From NCBI GenBank assembly GCA_043808325.1, contig JAZDEY010000004.1, forward strand, positions 1-64,000: a DNA stretch of 64,000 bases, written 5' to 3'. This document shows, piece after piece, positions 35,094 to 48,067 of the stretch. The stretch comes from JAZDEY01 sp043808325 [NCBI: Candidatus Eiseniibacteriota bacterium]. Lineage in GTDB: Bacteria; Arandabacterota; Arandabacteria; Arandabacterales. The notes under the pieces were generated by a model. That model was not told the DNA's origin and did no database searches. It saw only the letters and a program-made list of their open reading frames with translations. The translations under genes and the position numbers were made by a program. Every line of letters starts with the position of its first letter. Within the stretch, counting starts at the first letter, position 1.

Positions 35094-35774
35094 ATGGAAA
35101 GAGTCAGCCGACCGCGGACTTCCGCAGTACTTACCGGTGACATCGTTGGCTATTCACGGAATAGAGAGCCTGAGCGCCGGCGGGTGCTGCGCGCCCTGAA
35201 GTCGAGCTTAGAGAGTCTTAATCGCTTATTGCCTGGTCGCACACGGGTCAAGTTCCAGATATACCGCGGAGACAGCTTCCAGACTGTGATACTGAAACCT
35301 GAACTCGCGTTGCGAGCTGCGATCCTCGTTCGCGCGGGGCTCAGGCATAGAATCCAACCCAGCAGACGCCGACAGGCCCCCGACTGTCGTATCGCAATTG
35401 GTATCGGTACGATCGATTCTCTGCCAACCAGTGCCGTGTCGGAGGGCGACGGCGAGGCCTTCCGCAGATCAGGTCCCGTGCTCGACACGATGAGGGGCGA
35501 CAGGAGGCTCAGGATAGAGAGCCCATGGCCCGAGATCGATAACGAGATGGATACAGAGCTCGCCCTCCTCGATGTTGTCGCGGGCAGATGGTCGCCACAG
35601 CAGGCCGAGGCTGTGATCGCGCAGCTCAAGGGCATTACCCAGGCCGAGGCGGCAAAGGTGATGGGCATATCCCAACCGGCGGTCGTGGCGAGGCTAAAGG
35701 CTGCCGGAGGGTCAGCTGTCGAGAAACTCTGTGAAAGATACGAGCATTTGGTATCGTCAAGAATCAGCGCCTGA
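35094..35774 (+). CDS. SatD-like protein with C-terminal helix-turn-helix
   Basis: 226 aa. The N-terminal region (TGDIVGYSRNREPER, YRGDSFQTVI, RIAIGIGTID, GEAFRRSG) follows the SatD pattern and loosely echoes class III nucleotidyl cyclase motifs (DIxGF/Y, GD, RIGI). The C-terminus (about residues 178-205, ITQAEAAKVMGISQPAVVAR) is a sigma-4/LuxR-type helix-turn-helix. GGGAGAG precedes ATG 35094. Paired with the DUF3307 gene 36 bp downstream, a recurring bacterial combination. Biochemical activity unknown. Codon use is not obviously foreign. Confidence 0.7.
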   Translation: MERVSRPRTSAVLTGDIVGYSRNREPERRRVLRALKSSLESLNRLLPGRTRVKFQIYRGDSFQTVILKPELALRAAILVRAGLRHRIQPSRRRQAPDCRIAIGIGTIDSLPTSAVSEGDGEAFRRSGPVLDTMRGDRRLRIESPWPEIDNEMDTELALLDVVAGRWSPQQAEAVIAQLKGITQAEAAKVMGISQPAVVARLKAAGGSAVEKLCERYEHLVSSRISA

Positions 35775-35813
35775 GCTTATAATGTGCCAATATAATGCCC
35801 GGAGCTTATAATG
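35773..35813 (+). repeat. Direct repeats GAGCTTATAATG before DUF3307 gene
   Basis: Two identical 12-mers (35773-35784 and 35802-35813) spaced 29 bp. The first overlaps the satD stop, the second includes the ATG of the DUF3307 gene. A third TATAATG lies between them (35791). The shared GAGCTTAT matches the palindrome at 35053-35078, so a common binding protein is plausible. Confidence 0.55.
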
Positions 35814-36578
35814 AACGCTGAGAGCAGCAGTATCGGCATGCTCATAAGACTCGTGGCCGCTCATGTGCTGTCTGATTTCGTCGTCCAGCCCGCCTGCTGG
35901 ATCACCGAGCGTCGTGAGAAGGCGTGGGGATCAAGACGTCTCTATTTGCACGGAGCGGTGGCCGCGGTCATCACGTATGTTGTGGCATGGCGCTGGGATG
36001 CAGCGTGGCTCATTCCCGTCGTTTTCTGTTCGCACGTGGTAGTTGACGGGCTTAAGTCCAGGGACACCGGCAGGGCATTCGCGCTGGACCAGGCTGCTCA
36101 TCTGACGGTGCTCTTTGGGTGCTGGCTGGGTCTCTCCGCGTCGGGGGCACGCCTGGTATTGCCTGCGGCCGCCGAGGCGCTGGCGGATTCCAGGGTCTGG
36201 CTGGTCGCTCTTGCGTATGTTTCCCTCTTTTGGCCTGCCGGCATTATGATTGGGAGAATCACCGGACCCCTACGGCTGCAACTGAGCCGGGATACCCAGG
36301 ACGCCGATCCGCCCGATGCGCTGGGGCTTGACAAGGCGGGCCTCTATATAGGCCGTCTGGAGCGCCTCCTCATTCTCACGTTTGTCCTGATCGGGCACTT
36401 CGACGCCATCGGCTTCCTAATTGCGGCCAAGTCAATCCTTCGCTTCGGAGACGGCGGCTCCCCGGGGAGAAGGAAGGAAACTGAATATATCCTGATCGGT
36501 ACATTGCTGAGTTTCACCCTCGCCGTCGGCGTTGGTCTTGGCTGCTACTACGCCGTCCGGGCTATGACCTCCCACTAG
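35811..36578 (+). CDS. DUF3307 membrane protein
   Basis: 255 aa with about six hydrophobic segments. The His/Asp motifs of DUF3307 are visible: AAHVLSDFVVQPACW, LHGAVAAVITYV, SHVVVDGLKSRD and LDQAAHLTVL. These resemble the metal-binding motifs of membrane-bound YdjM-type hydrolases, so a metal-dependent membrane activity is possible but unproven. Its start codon lies in a GAGCTTATAATG repeat, leaving no normal ribosome-binding site, so expression is probably tied to the repeat region. Partner of the SatD-like gene. Confidence 0.75.
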   Translation: MNAESSSIGMLIRLVAAHVLSDFVVQPACWITERREKAWGSRRLYLHGAVAAVITYVVAWRWDAAWLIPVVFCSHVVVDGLKSRDTGRAFALDQAAHLTVLFGCWLGLSASGARLVLPAAAEALADSRVWLVALAYVSLFWPAGIMIGRITGPLRLQLSRDTQDADPPDALGLDKAGLYIGRLERLLILTFVLIGHFDAIGFLIAAKSILRFGDGGSPGRRKETEYILIGTLLSFTLAVGVGLGCYYAVRAMTSH

Positions 36579-36728
36579 ACGTGCCGCCACAAGAACGAAG
36601 ACCCGGCACCCTCCCGCTCTCCCACGCGAGACTATGAAATAGCGATCGTCCCACCCGGCAAGCAAGGATCTGCGGCCGAGCCGCCGTCCGGGCCCCTGAG
36701 GCAGCCGGAGGCTGCTCCCTGCATGGTT

Positions 36729-38216
36729 TCAGAAGTCGAACAGCATGACCTGCTTGCGGTCTTCGGGATCGTCGAAGGAGACCTCTTCGGGACTGAAGTG
36801 CTCCGGGTCAAACTCGCCTCCCACCCATTGGAGCATCTCATCATGCTCATCGTGGGCCGGATCACTGATCGCTCGCAGGAACTCGGCATATCCATCGATC
36901 CCGCCGACGTCCTCAGGAGGGCATGCGCGCGCCCCATCCAGGCAGATCGGATATTCGGTTGCTTTGTCCCGCGGCAGTGCTCCCTCGAATCTCACATCGT
37001 GCTCCCAGCCGTCTCCGAAGTCATAGTCGTAGTCCGCAGCATGGTTCTCGGACGTGAACCAATCCGCAATTTTATGCTTCCACCCCGCAAGTACCCGCGG
37101 GCCAAGACTGAACTCGTCATCAGGTATTCCGATCCGGGCGTCTATCCCGGTCTCGGGGCTGTGAATCACGAACTCGTGCAGGTGGGAGTCGGACCATCCC
37201 ATGGCGTCCTGGATTGCCACGTGGAGGTCCCAGAAGGTGTAGTTGGCGGGCACCTGTATTCGCCGCCATATGGGAGGCCGCGCGTGACGCAGCGTGATCT
37301 TGAACTGAAGGACGTTGTCAAGACCCTTCCGCTTCCGCCTGGCTACAGGGACCCGGCTGCCGCCTGCGGCAGCGCCACGCCGCCACTTGATCAGATCATC
37401 GAAAAGACCGGTCCGTTTCAGCGTCTCCGTCGTGGGTCTCCACTCGTGATCCCTCTGGATCTCCACAAGTCCGAACCTGCAGAGGAATCTCTCGAACGTC
37501 CTCAACGAGTAGCAGCGCCAGAATTCCTCCTCGGGCAATGAACCTTGCTTCGCAGCGAAGGCTCGCTTGGCATGGGGAAAGGCCTGGAGGTACTTGTTTG
37601 CGTAGAATCTCGTGGGCCGAGATTCCGCTCCGTACTTGTGCACCAGGTAAATCGAGTATCCTGCCAGGCTCTGTATGAGAGGCTCGGCGGGCCGGCAGTC
37701 CTCGTAGGCCCAACTGAATCTTCTCATGTAGGTCCTAAGAAGCCGCGTATAGATTTCAGTGGCGGCCCCCTTCCGGAGATCGCTCCTGCACTTCTTCGTG
37801 ACCGTCATCTTAGCGTGCTGCTTCCGCGTGAGACCGGCAAGGTTGGCTATCGTGTTTATGGTATGAAGATAGGGCCGGTCGAGTTCGCTGTGTATAGGGT
37901 AATCATCGGGAGGCCCTTCGCGGTTCCGGTCCACACCCCCTGCGATAAGCATTCTACATATTGTAAGGGGCAGGTTGCCCGTCGCAGTAAGCTTCACCGG
38001 TTCGTGTTCCGCTATGGCCTCAAGAAACAAGACCGAGTCGCGATAAAACGGGACCCCTTTGATAAGTTCCTCATCAGCGGACGGATTGAGCACCATCGGG
38101 GATTTTCTGGGATCGTGCAGGTGGAACATGAGATCAAATACGTCGGCAGGCTCAAGCCCGTCGAAATCCTTGCCTCCGAGACTTCTAACGATCTGGTTGA
38201 ACCAATCTCGATTCAC
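36729..38216 (-). CDS. Protein with C-terminal pRiA4b ORF-3-like domain
   Basis: 495 aa. The last 190 residues match the plasmid pRiA4b ORF-3-like domain: QFKITLRHARPPIWRRIQVP, FWDLHVAIQDAMGW, LHEFVI, YDYDFGDGWEHDV and YPICLDGARACPPEDVGG. The N-terminal 290 residues are helical and unassigned. The frame runs up to 38591, but GTG 38216 has AGGGGAG 8 nt upstream and the residues before it look non-coding. These domains occur in plasmids and accessory regions and their function is unknown. Intergenic DNA at 36579-36728 shows only a GCAGCC/GGCTGC hairpin (36701-36715). Confidence 0.7.
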   Translation of the reverse strand: MNRDWFNQIVRSLGGKDFDGLEPADVFDLMFHLHDPRKSPMVLNPSADEELIKGVPFYRDSVLFLEAIAEHEPVKLTATGNLPLTICRMLIAGGVDRNREGPPDDYPIHSELDRPYLHTINTIANLAGLTRKQHAKMTVTKKCRSDLRKGAATEIYTRLLRTYMRRFSWAYEDCRPAEPLIQSLAGYSIYLVHKYGAESRPTRFYANKYLQAFPHAKRAFAAKQGSLPEEEFWRCYSLRTFERFLCRFGLVEIQRDHEWRPTTETLKRTGLFDDLIKWRRGAAAGGSRVPVARRKRKGLDNVLQFKITLRHARPPIWRRIQVPANYTFWDLHVAIQDAMGWSDSHLHEFVIHSPETGIDARIGIPDDEFSLGPRVLAGWKHKIADWFTSENHAADYDYDFGDGWEHDVRFEGALPRDKATEYPICLDGARACPPEDVGGIDGYAEFLRAISDPAHDEHDEMLQWVGGEFDPEHFSPEEVSFDDPEDRKQVMLFDF

Positions 38217-38426
38217 GGATATGCTCCCCTCAACCCGGCCTCCCAGGAACCGGGACATGGCATCCCAGGTCAGAGGATACCGGAGACAATCCCTTGCGTC
38301 AACAGCGCCATCGCAGGTACTTCGCCGCTTCTGGCAACCCATGGCCCGGCGCCGTGCGATGAAGCAGTAAGTTGACGATGTTCTCATTATGTGATATTCA
38401 GTGGGTGGCTCTGAGGAGGAGGCTGC

Positions 38427-38600
38427 ATGGCAAGGAATGAAGAAGCCCGGAAGCTCGCCGACAGAGTCTTCCGCGCCAAGGAACAGAGGCGACGGGCTCT
38501 GGCAAGCCTGACCATGGAAGAGAAGATCCAGATTGTCGCGCACATGCAGAGGATTGCCGAGGAGATCCGCACAATCGCAAGAGCCTCGCAAAAGCCCTAG
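38427..38600 (+). CDS. Small charged helical protein, 57 residues
   Basis: ATG with a strong GAGGAGGA (38413-38420) and a possible promoter TTGACG (38372-38377) 17 nt before TATTCA (38395). Encodes a Lys/Arg/Glu-rich, probably all-helical peptide (MARNEEARKLADRVFRAKEQ ... SLTMEEKIQIVAHMQRIAEE). The EEK-x-x-I-V-x-x-M-Q pattern resembles small uncharacterised bacterial proteins. It converges on the 5S gene and is divergent from the pRiA4b-like gene. Unrecognised but well supported as coding. Confidence 0.65.
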   Translation: MARNEEARKLADRVFRAKEQRRRALASLTMEEKIQIVAHMQRIAEEIRTIARASQKP

Positions 38601-38617
38601 ACCCGGCTCACCGTTCG

Positions 38618-38633
38618 CCGGAAAAACAAAAAA
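38618..38633 (-). terminator. T-rich tract after 5S, possible rRNA terminator
   Basis: Immediately past the 5S acceptor helix the minus strand reads ATTTTTTGTTTTTCC. The closing 5S helix followed by this T tract could end the rRNA transcript. Confidence 0.4.
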
Positions 38634-38749
<116 letters not shown>

Positions 38750-38761
38750 ATCTTCGGTTGG

Positions 38762-38800
38762 CCTCACCCGCTCCCCCTCTCGCGAGGAGAAGAAGTGAGG
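38762..38800. repeat. Palindromic spacer element 1
   Basis: CCTCAC ... GTGAGG outer arms with an inner CCTCTCgcGAGGaGA hairpin. Similar in plan to elements at 38997 and 39138. Confidence 0.5.
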
Positions 38801-38996
38801 CCTATTCAGTTTTGGAGCTGGTCTTGCCTTGTCAGGCCTATTCGCGAAACAGGTACCAGCCAACAAGGCCACAGGCCAGCAAATACAAATGCCTGGCTTG
38901 GGGTTCTGGGCACTCAGAACACAGGCCAAAACCCGCAAGAACTGAGATATCACCATCCGCATCCCCACAACCAGGCAATACGGATGCATCACAGCA

Positions 38997-39046
38997 CCCT
39001 CTGACCCCCGGCCCACTTCCTCCCATAGGAGGAGAAAACTCGGGCC
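38997..39046. repeat. Palindromic spacer element 2
   Basis: CCCTCTGACCCCCGGCCCAC, then TTCCTCCcatAGGAGGAG, then CTCGGGCC. Arms are degenerate relative to elements 1 and 3. Confidence 0.45.
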
Positions 39047-39137
39047 GAAGCCCACAGGGACATGCGGCATGCTTATTCTTTTATCATGACAACCGCAAAA
39101 GGGGATAGTCAAACAAGCATCAATCGTTCCACTTCGA

Positions 39138-39186
39138 CCCTCACTCCGTTCCTCTTCACACAAGGAAGAGGGCATCCGAGAAGGGT
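39138..39186. repeat. Palindromic spacer element 3
   Basis: CCCTCACTCCG, then CCTCTTCacacaagGAAGAGG, then GAGAAGGGT, ending 9 bp from the 23S 3' end. It could fold as part of a processing stem. Confidence 0.45.
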
Positions 39187-39194
39187 ATGATTGC

Positions 39195-42246
<3,052 letters not shown>

Positions 42247-42335
42247 AAAATATTCGGCGAATAACGCTGACTAAGGAATCAACGTCTTCGTTGTAAAAGG
42301 GCTCGAAGATGCTTGCTTTTCTATCCCCTATGCAG

Positions 42336-42350
42336 TTGTCAAAGAGCGTA
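42336..42350 (-). promoter_or_regulatory. boxA-like antitermination site in 16S-23S spacer
   Basis: Minus strand TACGCTCTTTGACAA resembles boxA (TGCTCTTTAACA), the NusB/S10 binding element of rRNA operons, about 85 nt before 23S. Confidence 0.5.
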
Positions 42351-42399
42351 ATCTATATCTTCATCCGGCGTGCCCGCCGGAAAAAGCGTCCATTTGCGC

Positions 42400-42475
42400 T
42401 GGTGGAGATAACCGGGATCGAACCGGTAACCTCCGGCTTGCAAAGCCGGCGCTCTCCCAATTGAGCTATATCCCC
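42400..42475 (-). tRNA. tRNA-Ala (TGC)
   Basis: 76 nt including an encoded CCA. Acceptor GGGGATA pairs with TATCTCC, the anticodon loop is CTTTGCAAG (anticodon TGC), and the T arm contains GGTTCGATCCC. Lies between tRNA-Ile and 23S. Confidence 0.95.
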
Positions 42476-42525
42476 AACTTCCCAAAAGGCCCTGGCCATC
42501 CCTGCGGTCGACCCTACCTTTTTGC

Positions 42526-42602
42526 TGGTGGGCCTAGGTAGACTCGAACTACCGACCTCATCCTTATCAGGGATGCGCTCTAACCACCTGAGCTATAGGC
42601 CC
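42526..42602 (-). tRNA. tRNA-Ile (GAT)
   Basis: 77 nt including an encoded CCA. Acceptor GGGCCTA pairs with TAGGCCC, the anticodon loop is CTGATAA (anticodon GAT), and the T loop is TTCGAGT. Located in the 16S-23S spacer next to tRNA-Ala, the common bacterial arrangement. Confidence 0.95.
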
Positions 42603-42710
42603 GCAGGTCGGCGAACCAACCATCGGTACACAATATTAAAGCTAGCGCACACGAACCGAACATCGATCGAGTATCGACCTAGGAGTCAGGGCACGAGGCC
42701 CATAGAAACT

Positions 42711-44288
<1,578 letters not shown>

Positions 44289-44370
44289 CGAATACTATTG
44301 AAACGACCGAGGGGTCGTCTCTATCCTGGAAAGTACTCTAATCGACGAACAAGCCCGTGTGCGCTATGCT

Positions 44371-44385
44371 TTTTTCAAAGAGCGA
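44371..44385 (-). promoter_or_regulatory. boxA-like site in rRNA leader
   Basis: Minus strand TCGCTCTTTGAAAAA, about 85 nt before 16S and similar to the spacer boxA at 42336. Confidence 0.45.
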
Positions 44386-44424
44386 AACTCGCAAACGGCG
44401 ATCATAACCCATCGCCGATCTTCC

Positions 44425-44453
44425 ACACTAACCAACGATCGGAAGTATGTCAA
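44425..44453 (-). promoter_or_regulatory. Possible second rRNA promoter (P2)
   Basis: Minus strand TTGACA (44448-44453), 17-nt spacer, TAGTGT (44425-44430). The -35 is perfect, the -10 weak. Confidence 0.4.
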
Positions 44454-44502
44454 GAAATTTTTCGGCTTCTTCAGAAGAGCCGCCTATTTGCTGACGATCG
44501 TA

Positions 44503-44531
44503 AATCTAACAGAGGGCCTACTGAGTGTCAA
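44503..44531 (-). promoter_or_regulatory. Predicted rRNA promoter (P1) overlapping tyrS stop
   Basis: Minus strand TTGACA (44526-44531), exactly 17 nt, TAGATT (44503-44508, 4 of 6). The TGA inside the -35 hexamer is the stop codon of tyrS. Confidence 0.6.
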
Positions 44532-45772
44532 GCTCTTTTTTGCGTTTTGATACAAACTTTCCTGAATTCCCGTCCGAGCTTTATGAGATGTTCCCCAGCC
44601 GATATTTGCGCCTTGGCGTCATCGACCCGCTTCCCGTCTATTCTCACTGCCCCTTCCTCGATCTTGCGCCTGGCCTCACTGTTGGTCTTCACAAGGCCTA
44701 TTTCGCGCAGGAGCTTCACTATCCAGACGGCCTCGCCCTCGATCTCAAGCGTTACGGTCTCGACGCCCTCAAGCGCCAGCGTACCCCGAAGCCGCCCGAA
44801 CCTTCGCTCGAACTCCTGGGCAGCAGCCGCGGCTGCTGCCGCGCCGTGGTAAATCCCGACCACTTCTTGGGCGAGATCCACCTTTATATTCTTCGGGTTC
44901 TCGCGCCCCTCCCTTAAGGAGTTTTCGATATCTTTGATCTCGTTGTCGGGTCGTTCCGTGGCGAGCCTGAAATACCTTACGATCATGGTATCGGGTATTG
45001 ACATGATCTTACCGAAGATCTCATTAGGGTCCTCGGCGATACCGACGTAATTGCCCAAGGACTTTGACATCCGCTCGGTGCCCGCGATGCCTTCCAGGAT
45101 GGGAACAGTGACCGCCACCTGGGGCTCCTTGCCGTGATGCTCCTGAATCTGTCGCGCAAACAAAAGGTTGAATTTCTGCTCGGTGCCGCCGAGTTCGACG
45201 TCGCTTTCTATTGCGACCGAATCATAACCTTGGAGTAGAGGATAGATGAGCTCGTGGAGTCTTATCGGTTCGTTGGCCTTGAACCGGATCGAGAAGTCGT
45301 CGCGTTCCAGTATCCTCGCCACGGTTCCCAGCGAGATCAGGTTCATCCCTTCGAGGAACGAGAACTTGGAGAACCACTCGCTGTTGTACCGTACCTCGGC
45401 CTTCGAGGCATCGACGATCTTGCCAAACTGGACGAAATAGGTTTGGGCGTTGTGCTCGACCTCCTCGCGCGAAAGGCGCGGCCGCGTGCGCGAACGGCCG
45501 CTGGGGTCGCCGATCAACGCCGTATAGTCGCCGATGATAATCACCACGGTGTGGCCCAGTCGCTGGAAGTCACGCAACTTCCTTAAGCCCACCGCATGCC
45601 CCAGATGGATGTCGGGCGCAGTCGGATCGAAGCCCTGCTTGACGCGTAAGGGCTTGCCGGTCTCAAGCGAGTGGCGTAGCTTGGAGCGCATCTCATCCTC
45701 CGAGATCACTTCCTCGACGCCTTGTTTTATGACTGAAAGTTGGCGTTCCACTTCTTGGTCGATAGCAGACAT
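44528..45772 (-). CDS. tyrS: Tyrosyl-tRNA synthetase
   Basis: Class I synthetase charging tRNA-Tyr, 414 aa. HLGH (HIGH motif) in PTAPDIHLGHAVG, GDYTALIGDPSGRS, LLQGYDSVAIESDVELGG for tyrosine recognition and the RMSKSLGN (KMSKS) loop. A C-terminal S4 RNA-binding domain starts near LLREIGLVKTNSEARRKI. An Ala-rich stretch (GAAAAAAAAQ) precedes the S4 domain. ATG 45772 is chosen because GGAGGGAG precedes it, although the frame opens at 45892. Directly upstream of the rRNA operon promoter. Confidence 0.93.
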   Translation of the reverse strand: MSAIDQEVERQLSVIKQGVEEVISEDEMRSKLRHSLETGKPLRVKQGFDPTAPDIHLGHAVGLRKLRDFQRLGHTVVIIIGDYTALIGDPSGRSRTRPRLSREEVEHNAQTYFVQFGKIVDASKAEVRYNSEWFSKFSFLEGMNLISLGTVARILERDDFSIRFKANEPIRLHELIYPLLQGYDSVAIESDVELGGTEQKFNLLFARQIQEHHGKEPQVAVTVPILEGIAGTERMSKSLGNYVGIAEDPNEIFGKIMSIPDTMIVRYFRLATERPDNEIKDIENSLREGRENPKNIKVDLAQEVVGIYHGAAAAAAAAQEFERRFGRLRGTLALEGVETVTLEIEGEAVWIVKLLREIGLVKTNSEARRKIEEGAVRIDGKRVDDAKAQISAGEHLIKLGREFRKVCIKTQKRA

Positions 45773-45943
45773 CGGACCGGTCTCCCTCCGAGACTTCCTG
45801 TGACTCAGCTCACGAGACTTCCACTTATGAGACTTCCGTCGACTTGTGAGCAATCTATCACGCGGCCACCCCGCACGCAACGCCGAAAACACGGCGCCGC
45901 CTTTTCCGGGGCCTCGGCGTCTAAGTCAGTGATTGCTTAGGGC

Positions 45944-45972
45944 TTGAACTGGTAGCTCGGTTGGATTAGACT
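45944..45972 (+). promoter_or_regulatory. Possible promoter of PBP gene
   Basis: TTGAAC (45944-45949), 17-nt spacer, TAGACT (45967-45972), 32 nt before the TTG start. Confidence 0.35.
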
Positions 45973-46004
45973 TCACCAAAAGGGGCCGGGGAGGGCCTCC
46001 CATC

Positions 46005-48047
46005 TTGACGCCAGCAACGACTCAGCAGCGACTCCTCCGGAAAAGAACGGTTGCGGTGCTCGTCATCCTCGCCGTCCCTGCGGGCCTTGCCCTCGGGCTT
46101 ATACTGTGGTTCTCAACCGACCTGCCGTCCGCCGATGCCCTGACTTCCGTAAGGCCCTGGATAAGAACCGTCCTCTATGACATCAAGGATCGACCCATAA
46201 AGGCCTTCTATGAAGAAGACCGGGTCATCGTTCCGCTCGAGCAGCTGCCGGCCAATCTGGTAGATGCCTTCATCGCGGTCGAAGACCGTCAGTTCTACCG
46301 ACACTGGGGACTCAATCTCTTCGCGATCGGCAAGGCGGTGACCGAAGACGTGGTCGCCCGCAGATGGGTGCGGGGGGCAAGCACCATAACCCAGCAGCTT
46401 GCCAGGAATCTCTTTCTCACTCAGGAGCAGACGATCACGCGCAAGATAAAGGAAGCGATCCTCGCCATCCGGATCGAACGTCACTTCACCAAGAAAGAGA
46501 TCCTCTCGATGTACCTCAATCAGATCTACTTCGGCGAGGGGGCCTACGGTGTCGAGGCGGCATCACGCCGATTCTTCGGCAAGGATATCTCGGATCTCTC
46601 GCTTGCCGAGTGCGCAATGCTGGCGGGTCTTCCCCGGAACCCTCGCTCCTACTCCCCACGACGGCATTTCGACAAGGCCAAGGCCCGGCAGGCAGTAGTA
46701 CTCGCATCGATGAAGGCCATGGGCATGATCACGGGCGACCAGGCCGAGGCCGCGGCGGCCGCCGAGATCACCGTTCTCCAGACCGACAGGGCCGAGCCGG
46801 GCGCTTATTTTGCAGAGTATGTTCGCCAGGTTCTTGAAGAGAAGTACGGCGCCTCGGTTCTCTACCGCGAAGGCCTGAAGGTCTACACCACGCTTGATCT
46901 CGACCTGCAGCTGGCCGCCGAGGTCGCCGTCGAAAAGAATCTGGAAGCGATGGAGAAACGGCTCCGCTATGTCCCCCGCTCAGCCGCACACACAAGGCAG
47001 CTTGTGGAAAGCGGCCGGACCCGGTACGTCCAGGGCGCTTTGCTCGCCATCGATCCCACAACCGGCTACATAAAGGCGATGGTCGGCGGCCGCGATTTTA
47101 CCGAGAGCAACTTCAATCGCGCAACCCAGGCCCCGAGACAACCCGGCAGCGCATTTAAGATCTTCGTCTACACCGCGGCGATCGATAACGGCCTCACACC
47201 CGCCGACATCCTGATCGACGACCCCATAATTCAACGGATGCCCGGCGGTACCGAGTGGCGCCCTCAGAATTACTCCGGCGACTTCACAGGCCCGATAATC
47301 GCCCGAAAGGCTCTTGCCCTTTCCATAAACATCCCTGCGATAAAGGTTGCGGACAAGGTGGGGCAGCAGACCGTCATAAACTACGCCCACAGGATGGGCA
47401 TCAGAAGCACAATTCTGCCGTACAGGTCGATCGCACTCGGTACCTTCGAGGTCACACTGCTCGAGCTGGTGTCTGCGGTCGGCGTGCTTGCTACCGAGGG
47501 CATAAGGGCCGAGCCGATCGCGATCCTGAGGATCGAATCGCGTGACGGCAGGACCCTGGAGCGTTATTCCTCCCGCAGGTCAGAGGTCCTCAGTCCTCAA
47601 ACGGCCTACGTGATGACCTCGATGCTTGAAAGCGTTGTGAACGAGGGGACGGCCGCCTCAATCCGGGCCAGAGGTTTCACTCAGGCCCTCGCCGGGAAAA
47701 CCGGTACCACCGACGACTATAGCGACGCCTGGTTCGTGGGATTCTCGCCGGACATCGTTGCAGGGGTATGGGTGGGCTTCGATTGGAGGAAACGCCTGGG
47801 CAGCAAGGAATCAGGGGCGCGCGTCGCGCTCCCCATCTGGATGGATTTTATGGGCCGGGCGCTTCAAGGTGTGCCCGACAAACCCTTCCCCGAGCCTCCG
47901 GGAATAGCGCACCGCATTATCTGTGAGGAGACCGGACTGCTTGCGCGCAACGACTGCCCTAGGAAGCGCAATGAGGTCTTCATCAGCGGGACCGAACCCG
48001 CGCGGTCCTGCGAAGAACACCACGGGGACCGGGTCGAGCAACCCTAG
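46005..48047 (+). CDS. Class A penicillin-binding protein (PBP1A type)
   Basis: 680 aa bifunctional peptidoglycan synthase. N-terminal membrane helix (VLVILAVPAGLALGLILWF), a GT51 transglycosylase domain with EDRQFYRHWG and GASTITQQLARN, then the transpeptidase domain with PGSAFK (active Ser), SIN (ALSINIPAIK) and KTGTTDD. A short Cys-containing tail (CEETGLLARNDCP) resembles clostridial and deep-branching PBP1A. The start is a TTG with GGGGAGGG upstream. Shorter than E. coli PBP1A (about 850 aa), without the OB-like insert. Confidence 0.9.
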   Translation: MTPATTQQRLLRKRTVAVLVILAVPAGLALGLILWFSTDLPSADALTSVRPWIRTVLYDIKDRPIKAFYEEDRVIVPLEQLPANLVDAFIAVEDRQFYRHWGLNLFAIGKAVTEDVVARRWVRGASTITQQLARNLFLTQEQTITRKIKEAILAIRIERHFTKKEILSMYLNQIYFGEGAYGVEAASRRFFGKDISDLSLAECAMLAGLPRNPRSYSPRRHFDKAKARQAVVLASMKAMGMITGDQAEAAAAAEITVLQTDRAEPGAYFAEYVRQVLEEKYGASVLYREGLKVYTTLDLDLQLAAEVAVEKNLEAMEKRLRYVPRSAAHTRQLVESGRTRYVQGALLAIDPTTGYIKAMVGGRDFTESNFNRATQAPRQPGSAFKIFVYTAAIDNGLTPADILIDDPIIQRMPGGTEWRPQNYSGDFTGPIIARKALALSINIPAIKVADKVGQQTVINYAHRMGIRSTILPYRSIALGTFEVTLLELVSAVGVLATEGIRAEPIAILRIESRDGRTLERYSSRRSEVLSPQTAYVMTSMLESVVNEGTAASIRARGFTQALAGKTGTTDDYSDAWFVGFSPDIVAGVWVGFDWRKRLGSKESGARVALPIWMDFMGRALQGVPDKPFPEPPGIAHRIICEETGLLARNDCPRKRNEVFISGTEPARSCEEHHGDRVEQP

Positions 48048-48067
48048 CGCGGCGATGCAACCCCCAT

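Larger units (their letters stand above)
38750..39194 (-). other. Unusually long 23S-5S spacer
   Basis: About 445 nt between 23S and 5S with no gene or tRNA. It contains three imperfect palindromic elements (38762-38800, 38997-39046, 39138-39186) and a short direct repeat AGGCCTATTC (38798, 38834). Apparent open frames look non-coding. Confidence 0.6.

Noticed and set aside
34907-38633. Integrase, transposase or toxin-antitoxin genes in the 5S-bounded segment
   Set aside because: I looked for recombinase or transposase motifs and saw none; the mobile-element reading rests only on the 5S duplication.
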